From Paenibacillus sp. sptzw28 (GTDB taxonomy: Bacteria; Bacillota; Bacilli; Paenibacillales; Paenibacillaceae), in the NCBI RefSeq assembly GCF_019550795.1, contig NZ_CP080545.1, positions 1,011,501 through 1,075,500 on the forward strand: a DNA stretch of 64,000 nt. Direction: 5' to 3'. The notes beneath the pieces are model-generated. The model made no database searches and was not told the DNA's origin. It saw nothing but the letters and a program-made list of their open reading frames with translations. Within the stretch, counting starts at the first letter, position 1. Each line of letters begins with the position of its first letter. Both the position numbers and the translations under genes were made by a program. Shown here one piece after another: positions 17,798 to 24,934 of this stretch.

Positions 17798-18053
17798 CCA
17801 CGACAACAGACTAACGGCATCTTCGACAGAATGAAAAGAAAGTAATCGTGCTTAATTCTCCGAGCGACGTTCGAAAGTTTATAGTTAGCGTGATGAACTG
17901 ACGAGGAACAAGAGTTTAATAAATACCCACGACGAAAGTGATCTAAAGTAAACGTGAGGATCTCCAAGTTAAGTTCTTGAGGTCAAAGATAACATTCTAC
18001 CTCTGACAACAATGATTCTTGGAATGCGGTGGCTTTGAAAGAAAAGCGAATAC

Positions 18054-18155
18054 TATATCTTGGCAGATGTGCGTTGGAGAGGTTTTAATGATAGTCAAAC
18101 GGCGGGAGCTTTTTTTGATGGTGCGTTTTATAGTGTGATGAACAAAAGTCATTAT
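18054..18155 (+). pseudogene. Short remnant resembling the signal-peptidase-like fragment at 19.1 kb
   Basis: The frame YILADVRWRGFNDSQTAGAF resembles YFVLGDYWRRSFNDSQTAGP encoded at about 19112-19171, sharing FNDSQTAG exactly. Both appear to derive from the region around the last conserved box of S26 signal peptidases. No gene boundaries can be assigned. Confidence 0.4.
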
Positions 18156-18238
18156 CAACTAACTGAAACGATAGTTGAATGTCAAAGGCGCTGTCGCGCG
18201 GCAGCGCCTTAGCTCAGTTAACTGGAATGCTCAGTATG
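18156..18238 (+). repeat. attC-like unit 6
   Basis: Left box CAACTAACTGAAACGATAGT at 18156-18175. The stem AAGGCGCTG/CAGCGCCTT lies at 18185-18193 and 18202-18210. A degenerate right box CAGTTAACTGGAATGCTCAG lies at about 18215-18234. Confidence 0.7.
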
Positions 18239-18271
18239 CAAGGACAATAATTTTTAAGGTCGTGAAATGAC

Positions 18272-18951
18272 GTGAATATTCATTTTTTATCTGAGTCTGA
18301 GTATCTGGTTAAAGATGTCTCTGTCGATCATATACATGAGCGACCATTTTGCATATTTGATTTAGAAGGCACGGGCATTGATGTTGAGACGGAGTACATT
18401 ACCCAGTTTGGCGCCATTATTTATCAAAATGGCAAAATATTGCGTAAGTTCAGTACCTTGGTAAAATCGCCGAAGTTGATTCCGAAAAGTGTTGAACAAT
18501 TAACGGGGATTACGAATGAAAGATTAACCGATGCCCCAGCTTTTGCAGAGGCATACGGGCAGTTTCTTGATTTTTGCGGAACAGCAGTATTAGTCACTCA
18601 GCTGGTTATGAGTATGACCTTCCAATGCTTAAAAGACACTGTCGAATGAGTAATTTAGCATTGTTTGAGAACAGTGTTATCGACACTAAGGCATTATTTA
18701 CAAAAATACGTCCCGAACTTTTTGAAGTATTTAGTACCGATTTTCTTGTTAAGTATTACAAAATTAAAGCAAATGATATTAAACGACATGACGCGTTAGG
18801 GGATTGTGTTTTGATAAGCAGGATATTAGATCAAATATTAACAGAGTATAAGGAAAGAAATATACTCGAATTCAATGTTCAAGAGGGTCTAAAGGTTAAA
18901 CGATTTACTATTCCTGCGATGTATCTTAAGGAGGAAGAAAAAAATGAATAA
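18272..18951 (+). pseudogene. DnaQ-like (DEDDh) 3'-5' exonuclease, frameshifted
   Basis: The first frame (from GTG 18272) contains Exo I as FCIFDLEGTGIDVETEYITQ (Asp and Glu ligands) and ends after FGTAVLVT-like sequence. The second frame supplies Exo II (GYEYDLPMLKRHCR) and Exo III (HDALGDCVLISRIL, His and Asp). The two join with a frameshift at about 18596-18606, in the middle of the Exo II motif. Repaired, the protein would be about 225 residues, the size of stand-alone PolC/DnaQ-like exonucleases. It begins about 34 bp after attC-like unit 6, so it is a cassette-type gene. Confidence 0.78.
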
Positions 18952-19035
18952 TAACTTCCAATGGTGGATGGCGTACTCATTCCGCTAAACCGATACGATA
19001 GCCTAAGGGAAAAGGCTCGACTCGTTTTACGGCAG

Positions 19036-19196
19036 CGAATTCCGTGGGGAGCCTAACGGCGAGAAGGATCCCACTTCCTTGAAGCATCCTGTAACATTAG
19101 GGGAAGGCGAATATTTTGTGCTTGGTGATTATTGGAGACGAAGCTTTAATGACAGTCAAACGGCAGGTCCAATTACAAGCTCTGAAATAGTTGGCA
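19036..19196 (+). pseudogene. Fragment resembling signal peptidase I (S26)
   Basis: The frame reads EFRGEPNGEKDPTSLKHPVT then LGEGEYFVLGDYWRRSFNDS and QTAGPITSSEIVG. GEYFVLGD...S.D/N.S...G.I....I.G is the box E region of signal peptidase I. The catalytic Ser and Lys boxes are not present upstream. It runs directly into an unrelated domain remnant. Confidence 0.5.
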
Positions 19197-19503
19197 GTTG
19201 TAGGATGGGAAGGACCGAAGGTATCATGGGATTACCAGCAAGGAGTCATTGTCGGAATTGAGCCTGACCGTGTTGCGATCGTCAGAAACGTTAGCTTCAA
19301 TGCCCTGCGCGTAAGAAGCACGGAAGAGATTATGGGCATGGCTCACCCGGAGGCACTTTGGGCCAATGTTGAGCATAAGGAGGATATTCAATCGCTGAAG
19401 ATCGGGGACCGTGAAGTATGAACTGATCGGAGACTTCAAGCTCACAACCCCACTCCAAGCGAAAGCAGCGAATTTTGAACGTGTCGGCAGTCTTTTTGAG
19501 TAA
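19191..19503 (+). pseudogene. DUF3221-like small protein, frameshifted
   Basis: The first frame reads GVIVGIEPDRVAIVRNVSFN, ALWANVEHKEDIQSLKIGDR. A frameshift near 19413 moves to VKYELIGDFKLTTPLQAKAA then NFERVGSLFE and TAA 19501-19503. The order 'G.iv.ie.dr...V........ALWa.......lkiGd.Vk......' resembles the DUF3221 (YobA-like) domain of Bacillota lipoproteins. The N-terminal signal is missing. Confidence 0.5.
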
Positions 19504-19586
19504 TAGAATCACTAGAAGAAATACATTCCCCATAAGCGACCTGTGCGAATCCGCAGCTTCATTTCGCAGTCAGCAATGAAACAGTA

Positions 19587-19668
19587 TTGAACTAACTGGG
19601 AACGATAGCTCCATGACAACAGACTGCCGGCATCATGGTCAGCCTGTCAACTATCAGGCAGATAGTGG
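19587..19668 (+). repeat. attC-like unit 7
   Basis: Left box GAACTAACTGGGAACGATAG at 19589-19608. The imperfect stem CAGACTGCC...GGTCAGCCTG follows. Right box CAACTATCAGGCAGATAGTG lies at about 19648-19667. The inner halves ACGATAG and CTATC can pair, as can ACTA and TAGT at the outside. Confidence 0.7.
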
Positions 19669-19737
19669 ACCATGCAACTTTATCTAATTGGATTATGTAT
19701 AATTATGTAAAAGGCAATAAACCGAGAAAGGATAGCC

Positions 19738-19860
19738 ATGAAGCCTCGAATAAAACTTGTATTATTGATTGTTTTACTATTTTTAATTCTCGTAACAGGA
19801 GCAATTACGATAATAAATTTTGCTAAGGGTTTAGGAGATAGCCATAATCAAATGGGGTAG
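19738..19860 (+). CDS. Very small membrane protein (40 aa)
   Basis: MKPRIKLVLLIVLLFLILVT followed by GAITIINFAKGLGDSHNQMG encodes one membrane helix with a positively charged start, preceded by GAAAGGA at 6 nt. It begins 70 bp after attC-like unit 7, the spacing seen for larger cassette genes, which supports it as a real short gene. Function unknown; single-helix peptides of this kind include toxins and stress membrane peptides, but nothing here decides. Confidence 0.55.
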   Translation: MKPRIKLVLLIVLLFLILVTGAITIINFAKGLGDSHNQMG

Positions 19861-19934
19861 TTCAAACCAATAAAAGTCTCATGAAGCTGGCGTTCCCAAC
19901 TGTCGGGTGACAAGAAACATTATCTCATTAATTA

Positions 19935-19960
19935 CCGCGTAAATTGCGGCATTTTTATTT
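19935..19960 (+). terminator. Possible terminator hairpin
   Basis: CCGCGTAAATTGCGG followed by CATTTTTATTTT forms a short stem with a T-run, 75 bp after the small membrane gene. Confidence 0.45.
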
Positions 19961-19961
19961 T

Positions 19962-20009
19962 ATGGGATCAAGTTCTTGTCGAAACCAAATGACAAGAACT
20001 TGATCCCAT
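19962..20009. repeat. 19-bp perfect inverted repeat with AAGTTCTTGTC core
   Basis: ATGGGATCAAGTTCTTGTC (19962-19980) and GACAAGAACTTGATCCCAT (19991-20009) are perfect arms around a 10-nt loop. The same GACAAGAAC core occurs in inverted repeats at 29.8 kb and 40.5 kb, so this is a second dispersed family distinct from the attC-like units. Confidence 0.75.
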
Positions 20010-20071
20010 TCCCGATGGAACACTGTGAATTGAAGAAGGGGCTTAAGTAAAAGCCGGCAACGTGTCCTGCT

Positions 20072-20092
20072 CATTAACGGGTAGGATAGGTA
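20072..20092 (+). repeat. attC-like unit 8 (right box)
   Basis: CATTAACGGGTAGGATAGGT matches the right box. No clear left box is seen between the small membrane gene and this point. The padR gene starts 70 bp later. Confidence 0.55.
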
Positions 20093-20104
20093 ATGAACTT
20101 AACT

Positions 20105-20130
20105 TGTAATACGATGTAGTGTGTATTACA
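20105..20130. promoter_or_regulatory. Putative PadR operator
   Basis: TGTAATAC and GTATTACA are perfect 8-bp inverted arms with a 10-nt spacer, 32-57 bp before the padR start. PadR-family repressors bind similar dyads in their own promoters. Confidence 0.65.
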
Positions 20131-20161
20131 ATTTAGTTATCTTATTCGGGGGTGATAAACC

Positions 20162-20488
20162 GTGGACAAAGAATTGATGAAAGGAAGCATTGACATTTTA
20201 TTGTTGGCAGAACTAAACCGTAATGATTCTTACGGGTATGAAATTGTAAAGAACTTAAAACAAAGAAGCAATAACTTCTACGATATGAGCGAGGGAACGT
20301 TATATCCTGCTTTAAGGCGCTTAGAGAATAAGGATTTTGTGACTTCGTATTGGGGAGAATCGAACGATGGGGGCAGAAGGAAGTATTACCGCATCACCGA
20401 AGATGGCAAATCAGAACTAAGACGCAAACTTAGCGAATGGAAGGAAATTCATTTCATGATATTAAACGTTACGGAAGGCGCGATATGA
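20162..20488 (+). CDS. PadR family transcriptional regulator
   Basis: This 108-residue protein is a standard short PadR winged helix: MKGSIDILLLAELNRNDSYG, YEIVKNLKQRSNNFYDMSEG, TLYPALRRLENKDFVTSYWG, GRRKYYRITEDGKSELRRKL. It starts with GTG after GGGGGTG. Its stop overlaps the ATG of the next gene (ATGA), so the two are translationally coupled. PadR repressors of this type commonly sit in an operon with a membrane protein whose expression they control. A dyad lies in the promoter. Confidence 0.92.
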   Translation: MDKELMKGSIDILLLAELNRNDSYGYEIVKNLKQRSNNFYDMSEGTLYPALRRLENKDFVTSYWGESNDGGRRKYYRITEDGKSELRRKLSEWKEIHFMILNVTEGAI

Positions 20489-21228
20489 GTCATATTCAGC
20501 GTTACTTACAACAAATTTCTTCAAACCTTGATTGTGATTCCAGTACGAAAAAAGAGTTGATTGAGGAGTTTCAGGACCATTTGAAGTTATTAAAGAAGGA
20601 GTACATGGAGAAGGGACTTTCAGAGGATATAGCCGAAAAATGTGCGGTTTTCGACTTCGGGGAATACAAACCACTGCAACAAAAATTAAACCAAACACTT
20701 AATCCCTTCAAAATAATCTTAAAAGTAACGCAATGGCTATTCTTGGGTATATACACATGGTTCATACTAATGGCTTGTTTTATTGGAAAATTTGATAACT
20801 TATCTTACATAGATAATGCTGAAAGAGGGGTTACTCTAAGGTTTAATTGGGGGGCCAATCTCTATCCAAACCATAATTTGATTCCACTGAAAGGCATAGA
20901 CCAAGAAATCGTTTCATCTATATTCTGGGTTGCCCGAAGAAATGCCTTTGATATTACATTCTTCAATACAGCTTTAGGTGTTGTTTTATTGTTTATTCCT
21001 TTAGGTTTTTTCCTTCCGGTATTATTTAAGGTCAATACTCTGAAGAAAATTCTGACTTATTCCGTTGTAATGGGGGTATCTATGGAATTGCTACAATTCA
21101 TAACCCATACTGGAATTGTAGATGTAAATGATACTTTATTTTATGTAATCGGTTCAGCGATTGGATGGTTTATGTTCTCTTCCATAAGAAAAGTAAAAGT
21201 ACAACAATTAGGAAATGTAAAAGCCTGA
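20485..21228 (+). CDS. VanZ-like membrane protein with N-terminal helical (DUF1700-like) domain
   Basis: The start at 20485 overlaps the padR stop by ATGA. The 247-residue protein begins with a soluble helical domain (HIQRYLQQISSNLDCDSSTK, EELIEEFQDHL-like, YMEKGLSEDIAEKCAVFDFG), as in membrane proteins coupled to PadR regulators. About four membrane segments follow, and the C-terminal part (NTALGVVLLFIPLGFFLPVL, SVVMGVSMELLQFITHTGIV, DVNDTLFYVIGSAIGWF) matches the VanZ domain ('E.lQ......ivDvnDll.N..Ga.iG'). VanZ in the van cluster gives low-level teicoplanin resistance, but most homologues are uncharacterised. Confidence 0.85.
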   Translation: MSHIQRYLQQISSNLDCDSSTKKELIEEFQDHLKLLKKEYMEKGLSEDIAEKCAVFDFGEYKPLQQKLNQTLNPFKIILKVTQWLFLGIYTWFILMACFIGKFDNLSYIDNAERGVTLRFNWGANLYPNHNLIPLKGIDQEIVSSIFWVARRNAFDITFFNTALGVVLLFIPLGFFLPVLFKVNTLKKILTYSVVMGVSMELLQFITHTGIVDVNDTLFYVIGSAIGWFMFSSIRKVKVQQLGNVKA

Positions 21229-21233
21229 TTGCT

Positions 21234-21256
21234 AAACTAACGGACACGATAGTTAA
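21234..21256 (+). repeat. attC-like unit 9, left box
   Basis: AAACTAACGGACACGATAGT starts 6 bp after the VanZ stop codon. The matching right box is displaced to 21451-21470 by about 195 bp of other sequence. The outer ends AACTAAC and ATTAGTT pair. Confidence 0.7.
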
Positions 21257-21274
21257 ATCATTGCGGTGTTTGAT

Positions 21275-21474
21275 GACGAAGACGCAATATCGAGCATATT
21301 GCACGGCACGGCGTTCCCCCCGTTGAAGCCGAGGAAGCATTTTGGGATGAGGACTGGCTTCCATTTCATGCCCATAGTGAACCTAGTAAACCCGCGCGAG
21401 CTCCTGGCGATCCGGATGGAATGATCAGAAAAAATCTTAGACCAATAAATAATGTGGGCAGATTAGTTAATTAA
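21275..21474 (+). pseudogene. Remnant resembling a BrnT-like small protein
   Basis: The frame RRNIEHIARHGVPPVEAEEA then FWDEDWLPFHAHSEPSKPAR runs to TAA 21472-21474. NIEHIArHGV.p.EaEEaf is reminiscent of BrnT/COG2929 toxins, but the start is missing and the later part is unrelated. It lies between the left and right boxes of attC-like unit 9. Confidence 0.35.
21451..21470 (+). repeat. attC-like unit 9, right box
   Basis: AATGTGGGCAGATTAGTTAA preserves the GGGCAGATTAGTT part of the right box. Its end ATTAGTT pairs with AACTAAC at 21236-21242. Confidence 0.6.
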
Positions 21475-21645
21475 TTACGAATGTTGATTTAGGGGGATTT
21501 ATGGTAGATTATTAATGAGATTGAGCTTAGCTGAGAAAAGATTAGAAAGGTGAGATGAGATGAGCAGAGAAGAGATGAGAAAAGTAAAAGTGGTGAGCCT
21601 TGATTTTGCTGTGGGAAAAACGCAGTTTTTCAAGGAGGACTCGTT

Positions 21646-21972
21646 ATGTTTGTAATCAAGGTAATTCTTTCAGCCATTGTTATTGCTACTGTTACAACAA
21701 TCGCAAAAAAGAATACTTTACTTGCTGGTTTTATTGCTGCTTTTCCAATCACAAGCATGATTTCAATTGCTTGGATGGCTTACAACAAACAGAACAATAC
21801 GGAGATTTCAAATTTCCTCATTAGTGTACTTTGGGGTATTATTCCAACAGTTGTAATGTTAGTGGCGACAGTAATTGGTTTGAAAAAGGGAATGCCACTA
21901 ATTGCGTCAATTGGAATTGGGTTTAGCGTATGGCTTGCTTTTACAATTGTATTTCAAAAAATTAACGTCTAA
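21646..21972 (+). CDS. DUF3147 family small membrane protein
   Basis: This 108-residue protein has four hydrophobic helices: VIKVILSAIVIATVTTIAKK, LLAGFIAAFPITSMISIAWM, LISVLWGIIPTVVMLVATVI, LIASIGIGFSVWLAFTIVFQ. The sequence F(P)iTSm.s..w at the second helix and the overall length match the DUF3147 family (GlpM-like membrane proteins of unknown role). AAGGAGG lies 8 nt before the ATG. Upstream (about 21530-21590) is a purine-rich GATGA-repeat leader. An IS1111-like element separates it from the attC-like unit that would end this cassette. Confidence 0.72.
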   Translation: MFVIKVILSAIVIATVTTIAKKNTLLAGFIAAFPITSMISIAWMAYNKQNNTEISNFLISVLWGIIPTVVMLVATVIGLKKGMPLIASIGIGFSVWLAFTIVFQKINV

Positions 21973-22046
21973 TTTTATTTTAAGCACTATCACCGTCGAT
22001 AGTCTTTTCATTTGTTGCAAATTATAACAAATGTTCCGACTCCAGC

Positions 22047-22054
22047 ATTGCACT
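22047..22054 (+). repeat. attC-like unit 10, short left remainder before element A
   Basis: ATTGCACT ends at the CT core beside the element. Joined to 23827 it restores GCACTAACGGGTACGATAG, whose first seven bases pair with TTTAGTGC at 23892-23899. Confidence 0.65.
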
Positions 22055-22089
22055 CCCTCGGTACGAATTAGTTTTCTCACGAATGCTCG

Positions 22090-22403
22090 CTTATTCGCAG
22101 GATTCCGCCCCTTTTATGAGGGATGAAAGTTAGGAAGAGCGACCCCGTTATAGACGTTGGCAACATGAAGGCGTAGGGAAATAGAGGGGGAGGTTGTCGC
22201 CCCAGACATTTCCAGATACTGCACGCATTCTCCACGCCACCCTCGGAGGTTTTCACTCCCATGTCTCAACGGGTCTTTGCCCTCTCATTCCTTCGTTACA
22301 CCTGTCCAAGGGGTGGAGGCCGGTCTTGCTAACGGTACGGGTCGGTGCCCTTTGGTTCAATGTATCCGGTACTCCGTGCTTTCTTTGAAATCCCGCGAAT
22401 AAG
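22090..22403 (-). ncRNA. Putative guide (bridge/seek) RNA region of element A
   Basis: The region after the transposase stop is enclosed by inverted repeats CTTATTCGCAGGATT (22090) and AATCCCGCGAATAAG (to 22403). On the minus strand it contains CGTACCGTTAGC (22328-22339 complement), nearly the same as the flanking target CGTACCCGTTAG, and AGGAATGAGAGGG (22280-22292 complement), which combines the complement of left end CATTCCT with a copy of right-end GAGGG. This matches target and donor loops of IS110-family RNAs. Exact RNA ends are unknown. Confidence 0.65.
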
Positions 22404-22437
22404 CCAATCTACGTGCAACGCAACGGTATGACTTGGT

Positions 22438-23709
22438 TTAAGCAGCTTGCTGAAGAGGGCGTGTCTTCTGTGGGATGTAAGCTTGACCCGTACGTGCCAT
22501 GCCGACCAGGATCCGAGCCAGTTTGCCGCATAGCTTCATGATCGACCTCATTTTCTTCATCTTCTTCACGTTCACATTGTATGCATGCATTGCTTGAAAC
22601 TCGGGATTATTCATCACGAGACTCATCGTCATCATGAAGATAAAGCGTCGAAGGCGAGATCGCCCGCGCTTGCTGATCTTCATCTGTCCGGTCCATTTAC
22701 CTGAACTTGCTTCGGCAAGATTGAGACCCGCATGACGCAGCAGGGCATTTCCGTGAACAAAGCCGCTTAAATCGCCGGCCTCACCAAGAATACCGGCTAG
22801 CGAGATGGCACTAATCCCCTTAACGGCCAGCATGGACTTCGCGAAGGGAATGCGTTCTAATACGGAAACGATCTCACGCTCTACGTCCTTCAACTGTGCA
22901 CAAGCCAAGTCATACTCTGCGAGCAGCTGCTTCAAATGAAGCTTGTAGGCCTGCTCTGCTTGTCTGGAACCGACAGAGCGTCCAGCCAGTGCGATTAAGG
23001 CGCGGGCCTTCCGCTCACCGCAGTGCCGCTTCATAAGAGACTTCCATCGCTGAATCAGATCTTGTGGTTGTAACTCGCTGAGTTCCGCTGGCGTTGGAAA
23101 CAGACGAAGCGTAGCTAACGAACCAACGCCTATGAGGTTCCGGAATACCTGCCGCAGCTCAGGAAAAACCACGTCAACCCAGCGATGAATTTGGTTTTTG
23201 GCGCTTACGAGTCGCTTCACTACAAAGTCCCGATTCGAAAGTAAGACACGTAGCTCTGTGAATGCTTCAGGTGTGGTGCGTGTGACAGAGTAATACCCGT
23301 TCTTCATCATGTCGGCAATGACCAACGCATCCTTTTTATCGCTTTTTGAGGGCGTGTTGTCGCGGTTCTCCTTGTTCTTTTTCACAAGATGCGGATTTAC
23401 GAGAACGACTTCAAACTGGCGTTCTGCAAGCCACCGGGATACATTGAGCCAGTAGTGTCCGGTCGGTTCCATTCCCACAATTGCTGCCGTTAAGTGATGG
23501 GCGGTCTGCAGACGCTGGATCCATTGAAGAAGGTTGAGAAATCCATCCTCGTCGTTGGAAAAGGATAAAGGATTGCCGATCACGATACCGCGAAAATTTA
23601 CGGCGCGTGCGACATGCGTTTGCTGGGCGATGTCGATCCCGACGACGAGATGCTGGGCGGTAATTTTTTCAATGAGTTGATTTTGCCGGGCTTGGGATTT
23701 AAACTTCAT
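22438..23709 (-). CDS. IS110-family (IS1111-like) transposase, copy A
   Basis: This intact 423-residue serine-type recombinase has an N-terminal RuvC-like DEDD domain with Asp26 (VVGIDIAQQTHVARA), Glu81 (VGMEPTGHYWLN) and Asp124/Asp127 (SKSDKKDALVIADM). The C-terminal IS116/IS110 domain carries MLAVKGISAISLAGILGEAG then ASSGKWTGQMKISKRGRSRL, including the catalytic-serine region. GGAGG lies 9 nt before the ATG. The last two thirds are almost identical to copy B while the first third is more divergent, suggesting gene conversion. Confidence 0.95.
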   Translation of the reverse strand: MKFKSQARQNQLIEKITAQHLVVGIDIAQQTHVARAVNFRGIVIGNPLSFSNDEDGFLNLLQWIQRLQTAHHLTAAIVGMEPTGHYWLNVSRWLAERQFEVVLVNPHLVKKNKENRDNTPSKSDKKDALVIADMMKNGYYSVTRTTPEAFTELRVLLSNRDFVVKRLVSAKNQIHRWVDVVFPELRQVFRNLIGVGSLATLRLFPTPAELSELQPQDLIQRWKSLMKRHCGERKARALIALAGRSVGSRQAEQAYKLHLKQLLAEYDLACAQLKDVEREIVSVLERIPFAKSMLAVKGISAISLAGILGEAGDLSGFVHGNALLRHAGLNLAEASSGKWTGQMKISKRGRSRLRRFIFMMTMSLVMNNPEFQAMHAYNVNVKKMKKMRSIMKLCGKLARILVGMARTGQAYIPQKTRPLQQAA

Positions 23710-23824
23710 AGTAGAGCGTCCTCCTGGATGATGGGATTTTTAGGGCTATGACCCGTTGTGTACTCCCATCGTACCGAGGCGCTCGTTTTTTTGCAAAGCG
23801 GAAATTTAACGCTCTACAGGAATG

Positions 23825-23900
23825 CTAACGGGTACGATAGTTCAGAAAAAAGCGATGGAGCGATCCATCGCTTCGTTGTGCTAACTGGCAGTTTAGTGCT
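23825..23900 (+). repeat. attC-like unit 10 (main part, after element A)
   Basis: Left box CTAACGGGTACGATAGTTC at 23825-23843. The stem AAGCGATGGA/TCCATCGCTT lies at 23850-23859 and 23864-23873. Right box GTGCTAACTGGCAGTTTAGT begins at 23878. With the flank across the element, GCACTAA and TTTAGTGC form the outer pair. Confidence 0.78.
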
Positions 23901-23965
23901 AAAAGAGGAAATGGGAGAAGTTGAAAGAATACACTATTGAAAAGTTTATATGGAAGGTAGGTTGA

Positions 23966-24490
23966 ATGGTTGAATTGAACAAAATAGCCCCGAGAAAAAT
24001 ACATATTATTGGTTCCGTTGGGAGCGGCAAAACAACTTTAGCTAGGAAACTCTCAAACAAACTGAGTATTTCACATTATGAATTGGATAATGTTGTTTGG
24101 AAGAGAAATAAACCACGTGACATTAAAAGAACTGATGAAGAACGAGATCACTTGTTGAGCACTATTATTCAGTCAGATGCTTGGATTATAGAGGGTGCTC
24201 ATTATAACGAATGGGTGTTCCAAAGTTTTAATAATGCTGATTTAATTATTTTTTTGGATACTGATTATCCCAAACGGAAATTTAGAATAGTGAAAAGATT
24301 TATCTTACAGCTACTAAGATTAGAAAAATCAAGCTATAAACCGACTTTTGATATATTCAGGAACATGTTTATCTGGAATGATAATTTTGAAAATCGAATT
24401 AAACCAAAGGTTATAAATAAGTTGGAACAATATTATTCAAAGTCCATAACGCTAAAAGATGCCATTGAAATTACAAACTACTTAAGCTAA
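23966..24490 (+). CDS. P-loop kinase/AAA family ATPase (FlaR/adenylate-kinase-like)
   Basis: This 174-residue protein has Walker A near the start (IIGSVGSGKTTLARKLSNKL), then YELDNVVWKRNKPRD, TIIQSDAWIIEGAHYNEWVF and a hydrophobic strand ADLIIFLDTDYPKRKFRIVK. This pattern (GsvGSGKTTlA..l....., e.D...w...w....., ..WIieGny) is that of the 'topology modulation'/FlaR-like small kinases related to adenylate and shikimate kinases. The substrate is unknown, but a nucleotide or small-molecule phosphotransferase is likely. It starts 66 bp after attC-like unit 10 and its TAA lies inside unit 11, so it is a textbook single-gene cassette. Confidence 0.82.
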   Translation: MVELNKIAPRKIHIIGSVGSGKTTLARKLSNKLSISHYELDNVVWKRNKPRDIKRTDEERDHLLSTIIQSDAWIIEGAHYNEWVFQSFNNADLIIFLDTDYPKRKFRIVKRFILQLLRLEKSSYKPTFDIFRNMFIWNDNFENRIKPKVINKLEQYYSKSITLKDAIEITNYLS

Positions 24491-24567
24491 ACGGGTACGA
24501 TAGTTAAACACTGGAAGGGCTGCCGCGTGGTAGCCCTTCGTTACGCTAGCTAGCAGTATACTATGGA
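24484..24567 (+). repeat. attC-like unit 11
   Basis: Left box AAGCTAAACGGGTACGATAG at 24484-24503, containing the stop codon of the kinase gene. The stem GAAGGGCTGCC/GGTAGCCCTTC lies at 24514-24539. A degenerate right box CGCTAGCTAGCAGTATACTA starts at 24544. Confidence 0.75.
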
Positions 24568-24934
24568 AGGTGTTCCCATTTCACTTAGTGTAAGATAAGC
24601 TTAATGAAGACTTGAATTATGCTTATGGAGGACAAAATTGTGGAAGTCAGACAAATGGCAACAGCATTCTTGATGCATCAAGAGCATGTATTGATGATGA
24701 AGAAGGCTAACAGTAAGATTTTTAATTTTGAATTTTGGGGCGGTATTGGTGGACACCTTGAGTATGAGGAATTAAATTTTCCAATGAAAGCAAGTTATAG
24801 GGAGATTGACCATAGGAACTTTATCCCCTCAGATGAGGGAGAATTGTTTTGGATTCATAAGAGTGAACTGTTGAACTTGAAAACTTCAAAAGCCATCAGG
24901 TTTACAATTCAGCATTATCTTGAAAATCCTATTC

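Larger units (their letters stand above)
22055..23826 (-). mobile_element. IS1111-like element copy A (IS110 family, lineage 1), 1772 bp
   Basis: Boundaries come from aligning three copies. The window-left edge is CT/CCCTCGGTACG (22053), the right edge is AGGAATG/CT (23824-23826), so a CT dinucleotide is present at both junctions, like the core dinucleotide of IS110 recombination. Subterminal inverted repeats CCTCGGTACG (22056) and CGTACCGAGG (23770-23779) are the IS1111 hallmark. There is no target duplication beyond the core. The element is intact: one transposase gene and a long structured non-coding 3' end. It lies inside attC-like unit 10. Confidence 0.88.

Noticed and set aside
21530..21600. 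GATGA-type purine repeats as a functional tandem repeat
   Set aside because: The repeats are short and irregular; they probably form only an unstructured leader of the DUF3147 gene.
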